In this document: one piece after another, positions 59,412 to 64,000 of the stretch
How positions within the stretch are numbered: position 1 is the stretch's first letter
How the letters are laid out: every line of letters begins with the position of its first letter
Assembly (NCBI RefSeq): GCF_026167545.1
Contig: NZ_CP110678.1
Span: forward strand, 1,919,501-1,983,500
Origin: Sphingomonas sp. S1-29
Lineage (GTDB): Bacteria; Pseudomonadota; Alphaproteobacteria; Sphingomonadales; Sphingomonadaceae
DNA length: 64,000 nt
Reading direction: 5' to 3'
Program-made: the position numbers and the translations under genes
The notes under the pieces: model-generated
Told to the model about the DNA's origin: nothing
The model's database searches: none
The model's input: the letters and a program-made list of their open reading frames with translations, nothing else

Positions 59412-59630
59412 CTATTTGAAGCGATAGGTGATCCGGCCCTTGGTGAGATCATAGGGGGTGAGTTCGACGAGCACTTCGTCGCCGACCAGCACGCGGATGC
59501 GGTTCTTGCGCATCTTGCCCGCGGTGTGGCCCAGAATCTCGTGATCGTTTTCAAGCTTGACCCGGAACATCGCGTTGGGGAGCAATTCCACCACGCGACC
59601 GCGCATCTCAAGCAGTTCTTCTTTAGCCAA
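59412..59630 (-). CDS. infA: translation initiation factor IF-1
   Basis: IF-1 of exactly 72 residues from TTG 59630: (M)[23 protein letters not shown]. The S1-like fold segments [25 protein letters not shown] and [14 protein letters not shown] are complete. GAGGAC lies upstream. No ATG fits the family start, so a TTG initiation of an essential initiation factor is well supported. Confidence 0.96.
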   Translation of the reverse strand: MAKEELLEMRGRVVELLPNAMFRVKLENDHEILGHTAGKMRKNRIRVLVGDEVLVELTPYDLTKGRITYRFK

Positions 59631-59742
59631 AAATAGTCCTCGTGGGTTCGCAAAGTGGCGTGCGCCATACGCGGTATAGCGTGAAAAGGGAAGTGTTCGC
59701 CGCATATGACGAAGTGGATGGAGTAGAAGCGTAGCCCCTCTT

Positions 59743-59865
59743 CGTCACCCCGGCCTTGTGCCGGGGTCCACGGTGCCAGGCGCGGTCGGCATCAGCGCTG
59801 GCGGAACGACGGGGGCGAGTGAAACTAGAAGGCCCTCACCCGGCCTCTCCCGCAGGCGGGAGAGG
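59743..59865. repeat. single hairpins of family C (59743-59773) and family A (59844-59865)
   Basis: CGTCACCCCGGCCTTGTGCC begins half of a family C doublet, and CCTCTCCCGC...GCGGGAGAGG is half of a family A doublet. The two unrelated halves stand about 70 bases apart in the gap between infA and the methyltransferase gene, with no partner arms. Confidence 0.8.
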
Positions 59866-59878
59866 GGCAGAAGAAGGA

Positions 59879-61509
59879 TCACAGCAGGCTAGGCTGCGCG
59901 CCGGGTTGATGGCTCGGGCGGATTTCGACTCGGGTGGCCTTCTTCACCGGGCTGATCGTCGGCGGCAGCTTGGGCTTCAGCCCCATCATCAGTTCGGCGA
60001 GGGTGACGAACTGCAGCGCGGGGAACTTGCCCCATTCGGTTTCGATCAGCGGCTGCGAGGCGGCCTCCTGCACCATGCCGCGCGTCGGCATCGCCTTCAT
60101 CACGAACAGCCCGAAGCGATGCTTGTCGCGCTCCATCACCCGGCCCAGATCGCGCACCATATGGGGGCTGACATTGTCGCCCGCTTTCACGCTGATGACG
60201 CCGGTTTCGATCCGCCCGCCACCCCTAGCGTGGGTGCCCGCAAGATAGTTGAACCAGCCATCGACCCCCTTGTCGCCGCCCTTCTTGTCGCGCGGATAGC
60301 CGCCGACCTGCCAACACACCCATTGCTGGAACTGGTGCGGATCGTCGGCGGCAAGGCGTTCGGCGCTGGCAAGATCGCGCGGCACGCCGATCGTTTCGAA
60401 ATCGATGCCGGGATAGCCCTCGCGCAGCCGTTCTCGATCATGCCGATCGCGATATGGGTGACGTCGATGCCGATCCAGCGCCGGCCCAATTTCTGCGCGG
60501 CATCGACCGCGGTGCCGCAACCGCAAAAGGGATCGAGCACGACATCGCCGGAATCGGACGAGGCGGCGATGATCCGCTCGAGCAGCGCGCGGGGCTTTTG
60601 GGTGGGGTAGCCAAGGCGTTCCTGGGCCTGGGAGTTTAGCGGCGGAATGTCGGTCCAAACATCGCCCAATGCGACGCCCCGTTGCTCGTCGAGATACCGC
60701 TTGAGTTGGGGAACCCGGCCCGGACTGGTTTGGATGACCAACCCGTCTGCGTGCGCTTGCTCCATTCGAACCCTGGTCCACCGCCAGACTCGGGTAACGC
60801 CCAAGAATTCATAGGTTAGATTAGGCCGGTTGGGGTTTGGATTGATCAGGCTGTCGAGCCGATAGACCCTACCCTGTTCATCCCGATGGCAATATTTTGT
60901 TCGGGTCTTTTCAGGCAGGTTGCGTTGATCGTAGCGTTGGAAAACAGCTTCGAGGTTCCAAACGGACTCGTCGCTTCTACCATAGGCCAAAATCGTATCA
61001 TGGTTCGTCGGTAGCCGGCGCGTCATCAGCGCCTTCCCAGTCGACCGCTGCCAAACAATCTCGTTCCGGAAATTCTCCGCCCCGAACACAGCGTCGAGCA
61101 CCAGCTTGAGGTAGTGGCTCGCGGTGGGGTCGCAGTGGAGGTAGAGCGAGCCGGTGGGCTTGAGCACGCGGTGGAGCTCGACCAGCCGCACCGCCATCAT
61201 CGACAGATACGCCATCAGCGGGTTTTCGCCGACCGCCGAGTGCATCGCCTGCATCATCACCGTCAGCGGGCGATTGGTGCCTGCGGCGATGTCCATAAGT
61301 GCTTCCTTGGCGCTGTCGCCCCAGGTCCAGGTATCGTCGAACGCCTCGATACTCGCGTCGGTGCCCGCGCCGTTCGCCGATTTGAACAACACGTTATAGC
61401 CCGCATTCGAATTGAACGGCGGATCGAGATAGACGAGGTCGACGCTGGCATCGGCGACCTGACGCCGAAGCACGTCGAGATTGTCGCCGTAATAGAGCTG
61501 GTTGCGCAT
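59879..61509 (-). pseudogene. DNA methyltransferase fused to Mrr-like nuclease domain, split by a frameshift
   Basis: From ATG 61509 the first frame encodes a beta-class amino-methyltransferase: LVYLDPPFNSN (catalytic DPPF, residues 29-32), then VLDPFCGCGTA (SAM motif I) near residue 325. At about 60428 the protein falls out of frame after GMIEN; the next frame continues with LREGYPGIDFETIGVPRDLASAERLA and a C-terminal domain with KKGGDKGVDGWFNY and GVISVKAGDN, a D-xn-(x)VK pattern like Mrr/PD-(D/E)XK nucleases. Restoring one base gives 543 residues. Between AAC (60432-60430) and CTG (60427-60425) only two bases are left. As it stands, translation ends at 60187 after 440 residues, the last 78 out of frame. 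A sequencing error is possible. Confidence 0.8.
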
Positions 61510-61637
61510 GGGCGGAGGATGCGCGGGTCGCGGGTGCCGTCCAGCGGGTGGCTCCGCAATGGAGTCGATCGGTGGTGGTCGACGGTGGGTTATTGCCGTT
61601 TCGGATCAAACGATTGAGCGTTGGCGCAACCCCTAAC

Positions 61638-61733
61638 CGTCACCCCGGCCTCCGTGCCGGGGTCCACCGTTCCGCGCACGCTAAGGCGTGGTGGCCGGGG
61701 CGCCGTGGACCCCGGCACGAGGCCGGGGTGACG
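61638..61733. repeat. palindromic doublet, family C copy 2
   Basis: The arms 61638-61666 and 61706-61733 are inverted copies (CGTCACCCCGGCC ... GGCCGGGGTGACG), each a hairpin. It lies 11 bases beyond the hppA stop, between hppA and the methyltransferase start. Confidence 0.92.
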
Positions 61734-61744
61734 AATGCGGCTCC

Positions 61745-63904
61745 CTACCCCGCCAGCGCCGCCAGCAGCAGCAGCGCGACGATGTTGGTGATCTTGATCA
61801 TCGGGTTCACCGCAGGGCCGGCGGTGTCCTTGTACGGATCGCCGACGGTGTCGCCGGTTACCGCTGCCTTATGCGCCTCACTGCCCTTGCCGCCGTGATT
61901 GCCGTCCTCGATATATTTCTTGGCATTGTCCCACGCGCCGCCACCGCTGGTCATCGAAATCGCGACGAACAGCCCCGAGACGATCACCCCGAGCAGCATC
62001 GCACCCAAAGCGGCAAAGCCCTGTTCCTGGCCGGCGACGGCGGTGACGATGAAATACACCGCGACCGGCGACAGCACCGGCAGCAGCGAGGGCACGATCA
62101 TCTCGCGGATCGCAGCCTTGGTGACGATATCGACGGTGCGCGCATAATCGGGGCGCGAGGTGCCGAGCATGATGCCGGGGTTCGAGGCGAATTGCTCGCG
62201 CACGTCCTTCACCACCGCGCCCGCCGCGCGGCCGACGGCGGTCATGCCGAACGCGCCGAACAGATAGGGGAGCAGCGCCCCCAGCAGCAGCCCGACGATG
62301 ACATAGGGGTTCGACAGGCTGAAATCGACGGTGAGCTCGGGGAAGAACTCGCGCAAATCGGTGGTGTACGCCCCGAACAGCACCAATGCGGCGAGCGCTG
62401 CCGAGCCGATCGCATAGCCCTTGGTCACCGCCTTGGTGGTGTTGCCCACCGCGTCGAGCGCGTCGGTGCGCTGGCGGACATCATCGGGCAGCCCCGCCAT
62501 TTCGGCGATGCCGCCGGCATTGTCGGTGACCGGCCCATAGGCATCGAGCGCGACCACCATGCCGGCGACCGCGAGCAAAGAAGTAGCGGCAAAGGCGACG
62601 CCGATGATACCTGCGAACTGATACGCCGCGACCACCGCGACGACGATCACCAGCGTCGGCAACGCGGTCGATTCGAGGCTGATCGCGAGGCCCTGAATCA
62701 CATTGGTGCCGTGGCCGGTTTCGGATGCCTTGGCGATCGAGCGGACCGGGCGATGGTTGGTGCCGGTATAATATTCGGTGATCCACACCAGCAATCCGGT
62801 GACCGCCAGCCCGATCATCATGCACCAGAACAGGTCCATGCCGGTGAACGCCATCCCGCCGATCGCCTCGGCCCCGAGCGTGGCTTCGGTGGTGAGGCCA
62901 TCGGTTGCCGGATCGAGGAAGCCGGCCCCGCCGATCACAGCGCGCATATCGCCCAGCACATAAGCGGTCGCGCCATAGATTGCGGGGACCGAGAGCAGGA
63001 TCGTCGTCCAGAACCCCTTGTACAGCGCGCCCATGATCGACTGGCTGCTGCCCAGCCGCACCATATAGGTGCCGATGATCGAGGTGAGGATGCACACTCC
63101 GCCGACGAGCAGCGGCAGCGCCATCAATGCCAGCAATTGTTCGGTCGGCGCGCGCACCAGCAAGGCGATCGACACCATCGTCAGCCCGAGCGTGACGACA
63201 TAGGTTTCAAAAAGGTCGGCGGCCATACCGGCGCAATCGCCGACATTGTCGCCGACATTATCGGCAATCACGGCGGGGTTGCGCGGGTCGTCCTCGGGGA
63301 TTCCCGCCTCGACCTTGCCGACTAGGTCAGCGCCGACATCGGCGGCCTTGGTAAAGATGCCGCCGCCCAGCCGCGCGAAGATCGAGATCAGCGATGCGCC
63401 AAACGCCAAGGCGGTGAGCGTGTCGATTACCCGGCGGCCATTGGGGGCATCGCCCGCAACCGCGACCAAATACCAGAAGATCCCCGCGATCGAGAGCAGC
63501 CCCAGCCCCGCCACCAGCATGCCGGTGATCGCACCCGATCGAAAGGCGAGCGTCAGGCCGCCCTGAAGCGAGGTGCGCGCAGCCTCTGCAGTGCGGACAT
63601 TGGCGCGCACCGAAATGTTCATGCCGACATAGCCAGCAACCCCCGACAGCACCGCACCGATGAGGAAACCGATCGTCGAATAGATGCCGAGCGTTGGGAG
63701 CAGGATCACCGCGACGATCGCGCCGACGATGCCGATCGCGGTATATTGCCGGCCGAGATACGCCTTGGCCCCTTCCTGGATCGCGGCGGCGATGTCCTGC
63801 ATCTTTTCGTTGCCGGCGGGGGCGCGGATGACTGCTTGCGCGGTCACGAAGCCATAGAGCACCGCGACGACACCGCAGAGCATGGCGAAATAGACGATCG
63901 TCAT
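61745..63904 (-). CDS. hppA: membrane proton-translocating pyrophosphatase, K+-independent type
   Basis: A 719-residue integral membrane pyrophosphatase with about 16 membrane segments, coupling PPi hydrolysis to proton export. Active-site segments [11 protein letters not shown] and [19 protein letters not shown] are intact. [10 protein letters not shown] carries Lys (residue 491) and Thr at the two positions that mark K+-independent enzymes. Start ATG 63904 with GAGGGACC upstream; the open frame to 63985 is an extension. It ends 11 bases before a family C doublet. Confidence 0.96.
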   Translation of the reverse strand: MTIVYFAMLCGVVAVLYGFVTAQAVIRAPAGNEKMQDIAAAIQEGAKAYLGRQYTAIGIVGAIVAVILLPTLGIYSTIGFLIGAVLSGVAGYVGMNISVRANVRTAEAARTSLQGGLTLAFRSGAITGMLVAGLGLLSIAGIFWYLVAVAGDAPNGRRVIDTLTALAFGASLISIFARLGGGIFTKAADVGADLVGKVEAGIPEDDPRNPAVIADNVGDNVGDCAGMAADLFETYVVTLGLTMVSIALLVRAPTEQLLALMALPLLVGGVCILTSIIGTYMVRLGSSQSIMGALYKGFWTTILLSVPAIYGATAYVLGDMRAVIGGAGFLDPATDGLTTEATLGAEAIGGMAFTGMDLFWCMMIGLAVTGLLVWITEYYTGTNHRPVRSIAKASETGHGTNVIQGLAISLESTALPTLVIVVAVVAAYQFAGIIGVAFAATSLLAVAGMVVALDAYGPVTDNAGGIAEMAGLPDDVRQRTDALDAVGNTTKAVTKGYAIGSAALAALVLFGAYTTDLREFFPELTVDFSLSNPYVIVGLLLGALLPYLFGAFGMTAVGRAAGAVVKDVREQFASNPGIMLGTSRPDYARTVDIVTKAAIREMIVPSLLPVLSPVAVYFIVTAVAGQEQGFAALGAMLLGVIVSGLFVAISMTSGGGAWDNAKKYIEDGNHGGKGSEAHKAAVTGDTVGDPYKDTAGPAVNPMIKITNIVALLLLAALAG

Positions 63905-64000
63905 ATCGCTGATGGTCCCTCTTCCTGAAGGTGCCGCCGCGGTCTGGTGCCGCATTCGGTCACGCTGGCGCGAATAGAGACCCAAAAGCGGGGGGCGCGC

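Noticed and set aside
59879-60781. Separate 300-residue gene downstream of the methyltransferase
   Set aside because: Its first ~118 codons lie opposite in frame to intact methyltransferase coding and carry no motif; only the part after 60427 reads as protein, as the methyltransferase continuation.

Overview
The window looks like a chromosomal segment of a GC-rich alphaproteobacterium of the Sphingomonas type. The reasons are a split F1 ATP synthase operon (atpHAGDC without F0 genes), a MucR/Ros regulator, a phoH-ybeY-corC block, a LexA box of the alphaproteobacterial direct-repeat form (GAAC-N7-GAAC) in front of uvrA, and many short palindromic repeat doublets between genes. No rRNA, CRISPR array, integrase or insertion sequence was seen. 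One tRNA (Phe) is present.

Layout. 1-1.3 kb: the start of ada and an exported TPR-like protein on the minus strand. 1.5-7.2 kb: the F1 operon atpH-atpA-atpG-lipoprotein-atpD-atpC, with palindromic doublets directly behind atpA and atpD. 7.3-10.5 kb: an orphan cpaF, a cold-shock gene and small exported or unknown proteins, closed by a strong terminator. 10.5-15.4 kb, minus strand: a periplasmic molybdenum aldehyde oxidoreductase (paoABC-like), sodC and a low-molecular-weight phosphatase. 15.6-20.1 kb: chrA, DUF2171, nrdB, a VOC protein and a PHA-system protein. 20.1-30.7 kb, minus strand: a sorbosone-type dehydrogenase, corC, ybeY, an inserted vapBC, phoH, miaB, plsC, fur, mucR, rimI, tsaB, a nitroreductase and nfu. 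30.8-37 kb: purB, an MFS transporter and uvrA, the last carrying a palindromic element inside its reading frame.

37.2-39.7 kb is the one clearly foreign patch: an AT-rich OLD-type ATPase/TOPRIM nuclease gene, then brnA with a broken brnT. 39.9-45.2 kb: a cupin, trhO and the fdhF-fdhD-mobA molybdoenzyme group. 45.3-50.4 kb: hexuronate catabolism (LacI regulator, kdgK, uxaC, fructuronate reductase) with a plausible LacI operator. 50.4-57.4 kb, minus strand: a serine hydrolase, a LysR regulator, dgcN, dgcA, a carboxylate symporter and a PBP4-type carboxypeptidase, which together look like a locus for recovering D-glutamate and D-alanine from peptidoglycan. 57.4-59.6 kb: tRNA-Phe, yacG, a reduced RNase E/G-like protein, maf and infA. 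59.9-61.5 kb: a DNA methyltransferase fused to an Mrr-like nuclease domain, split by a one-base frameshift. 61.7-63.9 kb: a K+-independent proton pyrophosphatase.

Start codons were moved inward from the longest reading frame wherever a ribosome binding site, signal peptide or family N-terminus required it. Five genes (purB, vapC, dgcA, the RNase E/G-like gene, infA) appear to start with TTG. Functional calls rest on motifs read by eye, and no database search was run.
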